A DNA stretch of 64,000 nt from Nocardia amikacinitolerans NBRC 108937. Its GTDB lineage: Bacteria; Actinomycetota; Actinomycetes; Mycobacteriales; Mycobacteriaceae. The DNA is taken from positions 124,001 to 188,000 of the forward strand of contig NZ_BDAU01000006.1 in assembly GCF_001612615.1 (NCBI RefSeq), in the 5' to 3' direction. The position numbers and the translations under genes are program-made. This document shows positions 33,590-42,162 of the stretch, piece by piece. The stretch's first letter is position 1, and every line of letters begins with the position of its first letter. The notes under the pieces are model-generated. The model did no database searches and had not been told where the DNA came from. It worked only from the letters and a program-made list of their open reading frames with translations.

Positions 33590-34624
33590 CTATGCGAGGC
33601 GGACGTCGGCGGTGGCGAGGCCGAAGACCTTGCGTCCAGCGGACTTCGCGACGATCACGACAACCGCCGTCTTGGTCTCGGGGTCCACCGATTTCACCCG
33701 ACCGGTGAATTCGACGCTCCCGGCGGAGGAGGCTTCGATGACCGTGTAGTTCGAGAGCCGGACGGCATACCTGGTCACGGCCCCTGGATCACCGAGCCAC
33801 GCGGTGACGAATCCGGCTCCCAGACCCATGGTCAGCATGCCGTGCGCGATGACATCGGGCAGACCCGCCAGCGCGGCGGTTTCGGCGTGCCAGTGGATCG
33901 GGTTCGCATCGCCGGCGACCCCGGCGTAGTTCACCAGATCCCCTCGCGTCAGCCGCGCGATCCGAGCGGGAAGTTCGTCGCCGACGGCGATGTCGTCGAA
34001 TCGAATTGCGGTGCGCGGGACACGCGTCCGGGAGATCGCGGAATGTCGTGGGCGGATTTCCGGCGCCAAATTCGTATCGGTCTGCTCGGTCGCGGCCGAG
34101 GGCGTGGTCCGAGAAGGCACGTCGAGACCGTGCATGACGACCCGCTCGACCGCGGCGCCGATGCCGTCGTCGACGTCCTCACCGGTGATGCCGACGACGG
34201 TCGTGTGCATGATCTGCACCACCTCACCGCTTTGGTCGGTGAAAGTGTTGGTGATGGTGAGCAGGTCCTTGCCCGCTACGCGGCGAACCGAAGCGAGTTC
34301 GACGTCGCTGACCAACCGATCACCGGTGAGCACCGGCTTGTACATCTCGAAGACCTGATCGGTCTGGACGAACATGTCGTAGTCGGCGAGGACGGTCTCG
34401 AGCAGCCGGCGGTTGGCCAGCATCGCGGCGGTCGAGATGAACGTCGTCGGCGCAACCAAACCGGAGTATCCGAGCTCGCGGGCGGCGTCTTCGCTCCAAT
34501 GCGCCGGATGGAAATCCTGCACCGCTCGCGCGTATTCGCGGATCTTCTCCCGACCCACCTCGTAGTAGTCGTCCACGCGATAGCGATGTCCCACCAGCTC
34601 GGCCACCTCGAACGTTGCTTCCAC
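33590..34624 (-). CDS. Fused MaoC-like hydratase/dehydratase (double hotdog)
   Basis: 344 residues from a GTG at 34624. Two hotdog domains lie in tandem. The first (about 1-150) has 'YYEVGREKIREYARAVQDFHPAHWSEDAARELGYSGLVAPTTFIST', the non-catalytic HadA/HadC-like half. The second (about 205-344) has the hydratase motif 'YAGVAGDANPIHWHAETAALAGLPDVIAHGMLTMGL', with the catalytic Asp and His of (R)-specific enoyl-CoA hydratases. Separate HadA and HadB subunits of the mycolic-acid dehydratase are fused here. It would hydrate enoyl thioesters or dehydrate 3-hydroxyacyl thioesters. Fatty-acid or polyketide modification is likely; substrate unknown. Confidence 0.85.
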   Translation of the reverse strand: MEATFEVAELVGHRYRVDDYYEVGREKIREYARAVQDFHPAHWSEDAARELGYSGLVAPTTFISTAAMLANRRLLETVLADYDMFVQTDQVFEMYKPVLTGDRLVSDVELASVRRVAGKDLLTITNTFTDQSGEVVQIMHTTVVGITGEDVDDGIGAAVERVVMHGLDVPSRTTPSAATEQTDTNLAPEIRPRHSAISRTRVPRTAIRFDDIAVGDELPARIARLTRGDLVNYAGVAGDANPIHWHAETAALAGLPDVIAHGMLTMGLGAGFVTAWLGDPGAVTRYAVRLSNYTVIEASSAGSVEFTGRVKSVDPETKTAVVVIVAKSAGRKVFGLATADVRLA

Positions 34625-35263
34625 CAGACCACTCCTCCTGCCGGCATTCCTCGGATCTCGTTCTCGGCATCCGCAGAACCCGTTTCACGAACGGACCCCA
34701 CCCTTCCACATCACACAGGGTCCATGCCTGTCGTCCGGGTTCGTGGATATGTCGAGGCCGCCGTCGACGGGATGATGGGGCGGCGTGGCGAACCACGAAT
34801 GGTTCGGATCCAGTTGCGTTGTGCCGCCAGCTATTCCGGAGCGAAGACGATGCCGAGGGGCTGTCGTCGTCTACGCGGGTCAGTGCGACGTGCGCCGAGC
34901 GGCGCCAGCGCCTCGGCGCTGGCGAGGAGGGTTCGGCGTGGTAGACCAGTTTCTTGTGGCCCGTGAGGCTCAGGGGAGCCCACATCACGTGGACTCCCCT
35001 CGGACTCGGCCCGGCTCGAACGGGCTGCCACCCACTCTGACCCGCCTGGTCCGGTTCAGCGGTGACCCACCTATTGTCGAACGCGCGGTAATGCCGATGA
35101 GCGCGAGGATGTCGGCCCTCGCCTTCGTTGTTGATCCAGGTGGTGGTTGCCAATGAATCGGAGGGCGCACCAGCCGCGTAGTGGGTGGTCGTCGAATAGT
35201 CAGAATGGTTGTCTGACATGGCTTTACAACGCGAGCGCATGCCAGCATGGCAGCATGGGGCCC
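34625..35263. other. 639-base region without a convincing gene
   Basis: Between the fused MaoC gene and the methyltransferase. A minus-strand frame from ATG 35219 is open through this stretch, with a protein-like piece 'MWAPLSLTGHKKLVYHAE' around 34940-34990, but it has low third-position GC near its start and runs on into the MaoC gene in another frame, so it is not supported. The last 100 bases are lower in GC than the neighbourhood. No terminator or RNA gene seen. Confidence 0.35.
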
Positions 35264-36019
35264 ATGACTCCAGTTCCGGAAGGCACGGCGCTTCCCGTCG
35301 ATCCCGCGCGGACGTCCAGCTATGACAGCATCGCCGAGGGGTATACCGCCGAGAACGAGAACAGCCTGCTGAACGCCTATTACGAGCGGCCGGCGATGCT
35401 GGAGCTCGCCGGGGACGTGAGCGGTCGGCGGATTCTCGACGCCGGGTGTGGGTCCGGTCCACTATTCGCTGAGCTGCGCGATCGGGGCGCCATCGTCACC
35501 GGTATCGACGCGAGTGCCGGGATGTTGGAGCAGGCTCGGCAGCGCTTGGGCGCCGACGCGGACCTGCGGATCGCCGACCTCGCGTGCCCGCTGCCATTTC
35601 CCGACGACGCGTTCGACGACGTCGTCGCATCCCTGGCGCTGCACTACCTGCCGGACTGGGGGCCGACGCTCACCGAGCTGCGACGCGTCCTGAAGCCAGG
35701 CGGTCGGTTCATTGCCTCGGTTGAGCATCCGTTCGCCATCTGGATCGCCGAGCGCTCGGCCGGGGAGAAGACCGACTACTTCCGGACGCGCGAGCGGATC
35801 GAAGAGTGGACCATGGGCGGGCAGACCACCCGGTTGAGTTTCTGGGACCGGCCACTGCACGCGATGACCGACGCCTTCACTGCGGCAGGCTTCCGCATCA
35901 CTGTCATCAGCGAACCGCCACCCGCGCCTACAGCCCGCGACCTATTTCCCGAGGTGTTTCGCGAAGTCATCGGCGACAGCTTCCTGGGCTTCCTGTTCTT
36001 CGTCCTACAGACCGGCTAA
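35264..36019 (+). CDS. Class I SAM-dependent methyltransferase
   Basis: 251 residues from ATG 35264 (an in-frame ATG at 35255 is equally possible; neither has a clear ribosome-binding site). The Rossmann-fold motif I is 'RILDAGCGSGPLFAELRDRGAIVTGIDAS', followed by motif II 'GMLEQARQRLG' and 'ADLRIADLACPLPFPDDAFDDVVASLALHYLPDWGPTL', and 'ELRRVLKPGGRFIASVEHP'. It is the UbiE/Methyltransf_11 type that moves a methyl group from S-adenosylmethionine to a small molecule. Substrate unknown. It is the last intact gene before the insertion-sequence region. Confidence 0.9.
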   Translation: MTPVPEGTALPVDPARTSSYDSIAEGYTAENENSLLNAYYERPAMLELAGDVSGRRILDAGCGSGPLFAELRDRGAIVTGIDASAGMLEQARQRLGADADLRIADLACPLPFPDDAFDDVVASLALHYLPDWGPTLTELRRVLKPGGRFIASVEHPFAIWIAERSAGEKTDYFRTRERIEEWTMGGQTTRLSFWDRPLHAMTDAFTAAGFRITVISEPPPAPTARDLFPEVFREVIGDSFLGFLFFVLQTG

Positions 36020-36101
36020 CCACCGCGGTCTCGCACCGTCGAAGCAGCACAGCGGCGATCCCGCTCATATGGTGTATCCGGAAGCGCCGCATTTCGAGCG
36101 T

Positions 36102-36298
36102 TCAATCGTTGGTCTTCGCGGCGGGGACGCGGCCGAGGTCGCGGTCTTTGAGCCGGTAGCTGTCGCCTTTGTCCGGCCGAGCTTGATGAGCTCTGCCTGC
36201 AGATGCCGGGCTATCGCCCGGATCGGCATCGCCTCGGCCCGATGCAAACGACGGATCTCCGCCCAGTCCTCCACGTTGAGCACCTCATGATTCGTCAC
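36102..36298 (-). pseudogene. IS21-family remnant: istA start joined to istB end
   Basis: From 36298 leftwards, about 33 codons give an IstA N-terminus ('VEDWAEIRRLHRAEAMPIRAIARHL'). Immediately after, in another frame, 'KGDSYRLKDRDLGRVPAAKTND' and a stop at 36104-36102 form the C-terminus of the IstB ATPase. The remaining about 2 kb of the element, including most of istA and istB, have been deleted, leaving a chimera under 200 bases. It is non-functional. No flanking terminal repeats could be recognised. Confidence 0.75.
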
Positions 36299-36302
36299 GG
36301 GC

Positions 36303-36458
36303 GGGTCAAAGTTCGACCGAAACCACCGGGATCCGGTTTTGCTCGGCCGAACATCTGGCGTTTGATCATCTTGATCCGTTGACGTGTCCCTCGACCGGTC
36401 CGCTGCTCCAGGGCAGCGTCAAACCCGCAGTGACAGCATCGAAGTCGCGGCGCAGGCC
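36303..36458 (-). pseudogene. ISL3-family transposase, C-terminal remnant
   Basis: Minus-strand reading gives 'LRRDFDAVTAGLTLPWSSGPVEGHVN', then, after a missing base near 36378, 'RIKMIKRQMFGRAKPD'. This is the conserved ISL3 C-terminus (SSG-x-VEG-x-x-NRIK-x-IKRQM-x-GRA). The N-terminal and central parts are about 1 kb away (37488-38461) with a broken acetyltransferase gene and a small secreted-protein gene in between, so this piece may come from a rearranged copy of the same element or a second one. Confidence 0.75.
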
Positions 36459-36463
36459 CCGGC

Positions 36464-36718
36464 TATCAGCCGCTACCGAGACCAACTCCTGCCCACCTCC
36501 CGCGCACCCGACGTCGTCTGAGTCCGCGAATCTCTCCGTGCTCGCTTGCGCGCCGCCGTCCTCAAATCTCGAGACCCGGCCATCCTCGGCTGGTGGATAG
36601 CCTCCGTAGACGGCCGCGACGTGGGCGGCCTATCTTGTCGCTGGAACGAGATTCGTCGCTGTACGCACAGGTGCGAGCCCAACTCGCCGTACTGGACCGG
36701 GATCTGACCGGTCGATGA
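36464..36718 (+). pseudogene. Degraded coding remnant, plus strand
   Basis: Broken frames read like a decayed protein: 'SRYRDQLLPTSRAPD', then 'RESLRARLRAAVLKSRDPAILGWWIASVDGRDVGG', and in a shifted frame 'LERDSSLYAQVRAQLAVLDRDLTGR' with a stop at 36716-36718. I cannot name the family. At least two frame changes or stops lie inside. Evidence is only that the pieces look coding and are in order. Confidence 0.4.
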
Positions 36719-36826
36719 GGAAGGGGCCGCGGTCGATGACCGTCGAGTCGCCCCTGGAATCGGCGGGTGTTGCCATGCTGCGTGCGCTGATAGAACGGTG
36801 TGAGATCCCGCAACGGAAGGAACCCA

Positions 36827-37081
36827 ATGGGGCGATCAATTCCCGCGACTGCCGCGCCGGTACGCCGCACCCTGGTTGTAGCGCTGATTGCCGCGGCGAT
36901 TGGGGCGCCGAGCGCGGTGACGGCGACTGCCGAGGCGCCGCCGACTCGGGATGACGGCTTTTGCATCGATGAGGGGACGCGCGTGCGCAACGGGTTGCGC
37001 GTCAGTGACCCCAGTTGCATTCATGACCACGGCCGCTTCCACAATCACGAGCGCTTCCATATTCCGCCGACTCATTCTTGA
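36827..37081 (+). CDS. Small secreted protein with Cys pair and His-rich tail
   Basis: 84 residues from ATG 36827, with a GGAAGGA ribosome-binding site 7 bases upstream. A signal peptide occupies about residues 1-36 (RRTLVVALIAAAIGAPSAVTATA). The mature part is only about 48 residues with two Cys ('DGFCIDEG' and 'DPSCIHDHG') that could form a disulphide, and ends in 'HDHGRFHNHERFHIPPTHS', rich in His. It is an intact, well-signalled gene among transposon debris. Function unknown; small Cys/His secreted proteins may bind metals or act as toxins or signals. Confidence 0.6.
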   Translation: MGRSIPATAAPVRRTLVVALIAAAIGAPSAVTATAEAPPTRDDGFCIDEGTRVRNGLRVSDPSCIHDHGRFHNHERFHIPPTHS

Positions 37082-37141
37082 ACCCGGCTACCTCCCGAAG
37101 GTTGGGGCTTCATGACCATAGACGCGCACGCGGTGCAAGGT

Positions 37142-37477
37142 CAGGTGCCCCGGTAGAACTGTAGGTTGCGCTCATCCGAGGTTTCCAGAAACGCAGGGAC
37201 ACCGGCCTGCTCGGCGGCTTGCATGCCGGGCAATACGATGGCTTTACCAAAACCCTTGCCTTGCACCGATAGCCGCAGCCCCGTCCGTGTCGGGATGCGT
37301 CCACACCGCCACCGCGTCACCATCGTCGGCGACCCAGACCCGACCGTGTTTCAACCCGACGTGTCCTACCAACAGCCGCTGCATCGCGCTCACTCGTTCG
37401 GATGCCACCACATGACGTAACCAGGGATAGTCGGCAAAAGCCCCTCCCAACGTCTCGATAGCACGGGGTGTCAACAT
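37142..37477 (-). pseudogene. GNAT acetyltransferase, internally deleted
   Basis: From ATG 37477: 'MLTPRAIETLGGAFADYPW' and 'LRHVVASERVSAMQRLLVGHVGLKHGRVWVADDGDAVAVWTHPDTDG' is the start of a GNAT N-acetyltransferase of the kind with an 'FADYPWLRHV' opening. The frame then fails, and in another frame 'GKGFGKAIVLPGMQAAEQAGVPAFLETSDERNLQFYRG' supplies the acetyl-CoA-binding and C-terminal part. The region between, about 60-80 residues, is missing. Two internal deletions or shifts make it non-functional. It sits between two parts of ISL3-like sequence. Confidence 0.75.
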
Positions 37478-37487
37478 CGCGCCAATG

Positions 37488-38461
37488 CTGGATCGGGCAC
37501 ATGGACCTGGGCACACCGCTGTCGAGTGCGCACCGCTGTGCGATCCTGCCGTTGGTCGGGCGCAACAGGCCCGCAATGTATTTCGGCGGCGATCTCGGTG
37601 ATGTCGGGCCGGTTCTGTGGCTTGGGATCGGCGGTCGCGGCGGCCAGGTCGGCGCGGTGACGTGCCACGGTGCGCTCGACCGCTTCGCCGAGGTTGTGCC
37701 AGATATGCCATCGATCGGCCACCTGCAGCGCCTGTGGCGCTCCAGCGGCAGCGCCCTCGGCGTAGGCACCGGCCCGGTCCCGGCAGACGATCTCCACGCC
37801 CGGGTGGGCTCGCAACCACGCCGCGAGGGTCTCGGCGGTCCGATCGCCGAGTACCTCGATCGGGCGGCGGGTCTGCATATCTATCAGGATCGTTCCGTAT
37901 TGGTGCCCGCGACGCAGGGCGAAGTCGTCGTCGCCCAGCACCTGCGGAACCGAATACAGCGGATCGGACAACGCCCGGATCTGGCGCAACGTCATCCGGC
38001 TCACGGTCGCGGCCAGCTGCCGGGTCAGCCGCTCTCCAGCGCGGCCCGCCCAGTGCCAGCGCGACCGCGCACAACGCCCGCTGCAAGATTAGTGTCCGGC
38101 GAGCGTGCCTGGCCGCCAGCCGCGGTATCGGCTCGGCGAAAGTTGTTTTGCCGCAATCGAAGTTGTCACAGAACAGCCTGCGGACCCGCAGCTCGATCAG
38201 GACCTCGCGGCCGGTGATCGAGGTGTCGGACAACCGCCGCTGATAGCGGCTGTGGACTCGCCCGGACGGCGTCCCGCAGGCGGGGCAGCCAACCGGATCC
38301 ACACCGGTAGCGGCCTCGATTCGTACCGTCGAACCCGCCGCTCTGATCACCTTGATCTGCAGACCGTCAAGATGCGGGAACAGGACCCTCAGCGGAGCAA
38401 GATCAGAACACCCGCGACATGATGATCTATCATCCGCCCCTTCGCATCCCGAATGGGTCAA
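37488..38461 (-). pseudogene. ISL3-family transposase, frameshifted and 3'-truncated
   Basis: The N-terminal part, leftwards from about 38420, is typical: 'LRVLFPHLDGLQIKVIRAAGSTVRIEAATGVDPVGCPACGTPSGRVHSRYQRRL' with the zinc-binding C-x-x-C, then 'RRLFCDNFDCGKTTFAEPIPRLAARHARRTLILQ'. One extra base near 38047 shifts the frame, after which 'MTLRQIRALSDPLYSVPQVLGDDDFALRRGHQYGTILIDMQTRRPIEVLGDRTAETLAAWLRAHPGVEIVCRDRAGAY' continues with the DDE residues (DDFA, then D in 'CRDRAGAY'). It ends in 'VRTRQRCAQVH' near 37510; the rest is lost. Start position approximate. Confidence 0.85.
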
Positions 38462-38514
38462 TCACGAAGTCTGTGCCAGATCCAGAATCTCACCGAACTC
38501 GACAATCCATTGTT

Positions 38515-39813
38515 TCAAGCGCGGACGGTCGCCAGTTGTGCGTCCAGCTCCCGGACAGCCGGGGAGGTGGGAGCCGCCGCGTGCAGCGCATCTCTGGTTG
38601 CTTGGACCTCGGTGGCCAACCGTGCAGACCCATACGCGGTGGCGATCGTGCTCGTCGCGCCTGTGATGGCGGCGGATTCCTCGATGTGTCCGGCTTGGCA
38701 CAGGGAGGCGGCCAGTCCGATGTCGGCGAATCCGCGCGAGAGGGCATAGGAGGGGTCGATCAGGTCCACACAACGGCGGGCGGCGTCGACGGCGGGTTGT
38801 TTGTCACCGAGTTTCACCAGGCATTCCGAGCTGAATCCGGCGTGGATTGCCGGATCGAACACGTAGGTGGGCAGCGTGGCGTCGGCGTGGGCGATGAGGT
38901 CGTCGGCCTCGGCGAGTGCCGAGCGGCATTCGCGTGTTTCTCCGCGTTCGGCGTGGGCCTCGGCCGCCATGTCCAGGGCATAGGCGGCTAGCAGTCGATC
39001 TTGGGCTTGCTCGGCCCACCAGCGGGCAGCGGCGGCGTGGTCGACACCGAGCCCGGGTCGCCCCTCACGGGTTGCGGCAAGCGAGGCATTGCACAGCACC
39101 AGCGCGGTCAGTGCCGGATCTCCGGCGTCGTCGGCAGCGGTGCGAGCCACTTCGTAATGCGATGTCGCCGCCCGGATGTCGCCCGCATCGTATGCCTGCC
39201 AGCCGATCACCCGTGCCAGCTGTGCACGTACGGCGAACAGTCGTGGTTTGAGCTTGGTCGGGCAGTCCGGGAGTAGCGTCTCCACCAGTTCTGCTTGTTC
39301 GTTGCGGATCGCGGCGACTGCTCGCGGGCCGAACGCCTCGTACTGTTGGGCGGTCACGTCGCATACCGCTTCGAGCTGCGTAATGGTGGCTTCATCGACT
39401 CGGCCGCCGAGGGCGCGGCCGATCCGCGCTCGTGCGGCATCGTCGAGCCCCGCCAGCACCGCAGCGGCGGGCAGAGACCCGGCGGCGCCGAGGAATGCCA
39501 GCAGTTCACGTCGGTTCATGTCGATCCACGCCTTCAGGTCGAGGGGAAGTTGGTGTAGGTCGACCGGCTGGTCGACGGTGAACTGGCGACCGGCGTGCGC
39601 GTCGAACGCGTTCACCAGCGCCCCTCCAGCACGCACTGCCGCATCAGCCGCCATCCAGAACCACCGATCCGGGGTAGCCCGGCCGCCCTCGATGTGTCCC
39701 ACGTAGGAACGGCTGACGCGGCATTGTGTCGCGACGGCTTCTTGGGTCAGCCCGGCGTCGATGCGTGCTTGGGCCAGCATCGCACCCAGCGTGGGCCGTC
39801 CTGTGTCGTGCAT
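38515..39813 (-). CDS. XRE-type regulator with C-terminal TPR domain
   Basis: 432 residues from ATG 39813. The N-terminal helix-turn-helix is 'TLGAMLAQARIDAGLTQEAVATQCRVSRSYVGHIEGGRATPDRWFWMAADAAV' (residues 8-60). A linker with 'MNRRELLAFLGAAGSLP' and then about 280 residues of helical repeats follow ('AQLARVIGWQAYDAGDIRAATSHYEVARTAADDAGD', 'DRLLAAYALDMAAEAHAERGETRECRSALAEADDLI'), a TPR-like sensor domain. In Streptomyces and Nocardia such proteins often lie divergent to metabolic genes they control. Here it is 168 bases from, and divergent to, the SDR-aminotransferase fusion gene. Its ligand is unknown. Confidence 0.85.
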   Translation of the reverse strand: MHDTGRPTLGAMLAQARIDAGLTQEAVATQCRVSRSYVGHIEGGRATPDRWFWMAADAAVRAGGALVNAFDAHAGRQFTVDQPVDLHQLPLDLKAWIDMNRRELLAFLGAAGSLPAAAVLAGLDDAARARIGRALGGRVDEATITQLEAVCDVTAQQYEAFGPRAVAAIRNEQAELVETLLPDCPTKLKPRLFAVRAQLARVIGWQAYDAGDIRAATSHYEVARTAADDAGDPALTALVLCNASLAATREGRPGLGVDHAAAARWWAEQAQDRLLAAYALDMAAEAHAERGETRECRSALAEADDLIAHADATLPTYVFDPAIHAGFSSECLVKLGDKQPAVDAARRCVDLIDPSYALSRGFADIGLAASLCQAGHIEESAAITGATSTIATAYGSARLATEVQATRDALHAAAPTSPAVRELDAQLATVRA

Positions 39814-39885
39814 ACCGATCCCCACCCTGCTCGAGCCGCTGCCGGATCCGATGGTTCCCACGATAGGCCCGGTGGTGGGCTGGTG

Positions 39886-39926
39886 GTGACGGTTTGTGAC
39901 GGCTCGTGTGATCACCTGGTTCACAC
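39886..39926. promoter_or_regulatory. Phased repeats in the divergent promoter
   Basis: GTGACGG occurs at 39886-39892 and again at 39896-39902, exactly 10 bases apart, followed 10 bases later by a GTGTGA-N9-TCACAC inverted repeat (39906-39926). All lie in the 168-base gap between the XRE-TPR gene and the fusion gene. One-turn phasing on the same DNA face is a usual mark of cooperative binding by a helix-turn-helix protein. Direct evidence is only the repeats. Confidence 0.45.
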
Positions 39927-39981
39927 ACACTTTCACCGATCCCCTTGATGCGTACGGTCCCGACCTCGCCAAGGAGAAACC

Positions 39982-42147
39982 GTGAACGCCATATTGGTCA
40001 CCGGAGCCGCCGGATATGTCGGCTCGGTCCTGGTCCCCGAACTACTCGAACACGGCCACAGCGTGGTCGCCATCGATACCTTCCCGCACGGTCCCGCCCT
40101 GGATGCCCACCCGAACTTGCGCATCGAGAACTGCGATGTGCGCAGCATGCCCGCCGAGCTGCTCGATGGCATCGATACGGTGGTCGCGCTGGCGGCGGTG
40201 TCCAACGACCCCGCTGGCCATCTCGACCGGCGGTGGACCAGCGCCGTCAATCACGGCGGCACGCACCGTCTCGCCGTTCTCGCCCGTGACCGCAGAGTGC
40301 GTCGGTTCGTGCACGCTTCCACCGCAGCGGTCTACGGTGCGGCAGACACCATGCTGGACGAGAACTCGCCGCTAGCGCCGCACTCGGAATACGCCCGCAG
40401 CAAACAGGCCGCCGAGCAGGCCATCGCCGAGCTCGCCTCTGAGACGTTCACACCGATCTCGCTGCGCATCTCCACACTGTTCGGGGTGTCACCGCGCATG
40501 CGCATCGATCTCGCGGTGCACGCCATGGTGCATCGGGGTCTGGCCAAGGGGGAAGTTCGTGTCGATGGCGACGGCACGCAATGGCGGCCGATGCTGCACG
40601 TGCGCGATGCGGCGGCTGCCTACTTGCGTTGCATCGAGATGCCCGACGACGCGCTGCCCGTCGCGCCGGTTTGGAACGTGGTCGGCGAGAACATTCGCAT
40701 TCGTACCCTCGCGCGGACCGTGGCCGGTGAGCTCGGCGCGGGAGTTAACGTCGAATTCAGCGGCGGCCCACGCGATTTACGCAACTATCGGCTCGATGGA
40801 GCCGCGTTCGCCACCGCCACCGGCTTTGTCGCCTTGCGCTCGATCGCCGCTGGAATCCGGGAGGTGCGCGACTGGTTCCGTGCCGAGCCCGGCCGTTTGG
40901 ACGCCGTGGCGTCGGATGCGGCGTTTTCCAGCGAAGCGAGCCTGCGTCGCCAGCTGGTCGTCCCGGCCGTCGATGGTGGTGTGCCGATCCGAAGCACCCC
41001 ATTGCCGTTCGCGCTGCCGTCCTTCGGTCCTGAGGAGGAGCGCGAGATCGTGGAGACGCTGCGGTCGGGGTGGCTGTCGACCGGGCCGCGCACAAAACGA
41101 TTCGAGCAGATGGTGGCCGACTACGTCGGCGTGCGGCATGCGGTTGCCACCAACTCCTGCACCGGCGCGCTGCACACCGCGCTCGTCGCTGCAGGGATCG
41201 GTGTCGGAGACGAGGTGATCACCTCGCCGATCACCTGGCCCGCAACCGGCAACGTCATCGTCCACTCGGGCGCGACACCGGTGTTCGCCGACGTCGACCC
41301 GGACACGCTGATGGTGACCCGGGAAGCGATCGCGAAGGTGATCACTGAGCGCACCAAGGCGATCGTTCCGGTGCATATCGGCGGGCAGCCCGCCGACATC
41401 GCCGCCATCGCCGAGCTGGCGATCCAACACGGGCTGATGGTGATCGAAGACGCCGCGCACGCCCTGGGTGCCGAGCAGGAGGGTCGCCGCATCGGACAAT
41501 GGTCGCCGATGACCTGCTTCAGCTTCTACGCGACGAAGAACCTCTCCTGCGGTGAGGGTGGGATGCTGGTCACCGACGACGACGAACTCGCCGAGACCGC
41601 ACGGATGTTGGTCATGCACGGCATCTCCCGTGATGCGTGGAAACGCTACTCTGCCAACGGTTCTCCGCACTGGCAGCAATACATGGCCGGGTTCAAGTAC
41701 CACATGCCCGATCTGTCGGCGGCCCTCGGCTTACACCAACTGCCCAAACTCGATGAGTTCATCGCCATCCGCGCCGCCTACGCCGACCGCTACGACCAGC
41801 TTCTGGCCGACGTGCCCGGTGTACGACCACTGCACCGTCGTCCTGGTGTGCGCCACGCCCACCATCTCTACATCATCGATCTCGAACTCGACCGGCTCAG
41901 AATCGACCGCGACAAGTTCATCGTCGCGCTGCGTGAAGAGGGCATCAACACCGGCATTCACTTCATCGCCTTGACCCGCCAGCCGTACTATCAGCGCGAA
42001 CACGCGATGACGGCCGACACCGCACCGATCGCCCACCGGGTGTCCGACCGAATCCTCAGCCTGCCGCTCTACCCCGCGATGACCGACGCCGAGGTCGATG
42101 ACGTCGCCGCTGCGGTCCGCAAGATTGCCACCGCCTACCAACGCTGA
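39982..42147 (+). CDS. Fusion of NAD-dependent sugar epimerase/dehydratase and DegT-type aminotransferase
   Basis: 721 residues from GTG/ATG 39982, downstream of a GGAGAAA ribosome-binding site. Residues 1-about 320 form an extended SDR: NAD motif GAAGYVG at 8-14, 'NHGGTHRLAVLA', catalytic 'YARSK' near 134-138, 'MRIDLAVHAMV', 'RPMLHVRDAAAAYLRCIE'. Residues about 345-721 form a DegT/DnrJ/EryC1 aminotransferase: 'LSTGPRTKRFEQMVADYVGVRHAVATNSCTGALHTAL', 'IEDAAHALGA', the PLP lysine in 'SFYATKNLSCGEGG', and 'HFIALTRQPYY'. The two steps (keto-sugar formation, then transamination) would be joined in one chain, as in NDP-aminosugar synthesis. Unusual fusion; sugar substrate unknown. Confidence 0.85.
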   Translation: MNAILVTGAAGYVGSVLVPELLEHGHSVVAIDTFPHGPALDAHPNLRIENCDVRSMPAELLDGIDTVVALAAVSNDPAGHLDRRWTSAVNHGGTHRLAVLARDRRVRRFVHASTAAVYGAADTMLDENSPLAPHSEYARSKQAAEQAIAELASETFTPISLRISTLFGVSPRMRIDLAVHAMVHRGLAKGEVRVDGDGTQWRPMLHVRDAAAAYLRCIEMPDDALPVAPVWNVVGENIRIRTLARTVAGELGAGVNVEFSGGPRDLRNYRLDGAAFATATGFVALRSIAAGIREVRDWFRAEPGRLDAVASDAAFSSEASLRRQLVVPAVDGGVPIRSTPLPFALPSFGPEEEREIVETLRSGWLSTGPRTKRFEQMVADYVGVRHAVATNSCTGALHTALVAAGIGVGDEVITSPITWPATGNVIVHSGATPVFADVDPDTLMVTREAIAKVITERTKAIVPVHIGGQPADIAAIAELAIQHGLMVIEDAAHALGAEQEGRRIGQWSPMTCFSFYATKNLSCGEGGMLVTDDDELAETARMLVMHGISRDAWKRYSANGSPHWQQYMAGFKYHMPDLSAALGLHQLPKLDEFIAIRAAYADRYDQLLADVPGVRPLHRRPGVRHAHHLYIIDLELDRLRIDRDKFIVALREEGINTGIHFIALTRQPYYQREHAMTADTAPIAHRVSDRILSLPLYPAMTDAEVDDVAAAVRKIATAYQR

Positions 42148-42162
42148 AAGGACGACAGCTCA

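Noticed and set aside
34320-35219. Minus-strand frame from ATG 35219 through the region before the methyltransferase
   Set aside because: It runs through the fused MaoC gene in another frame and has weak codon bias; only a short piece looks protein-like, so no gene is claimed.
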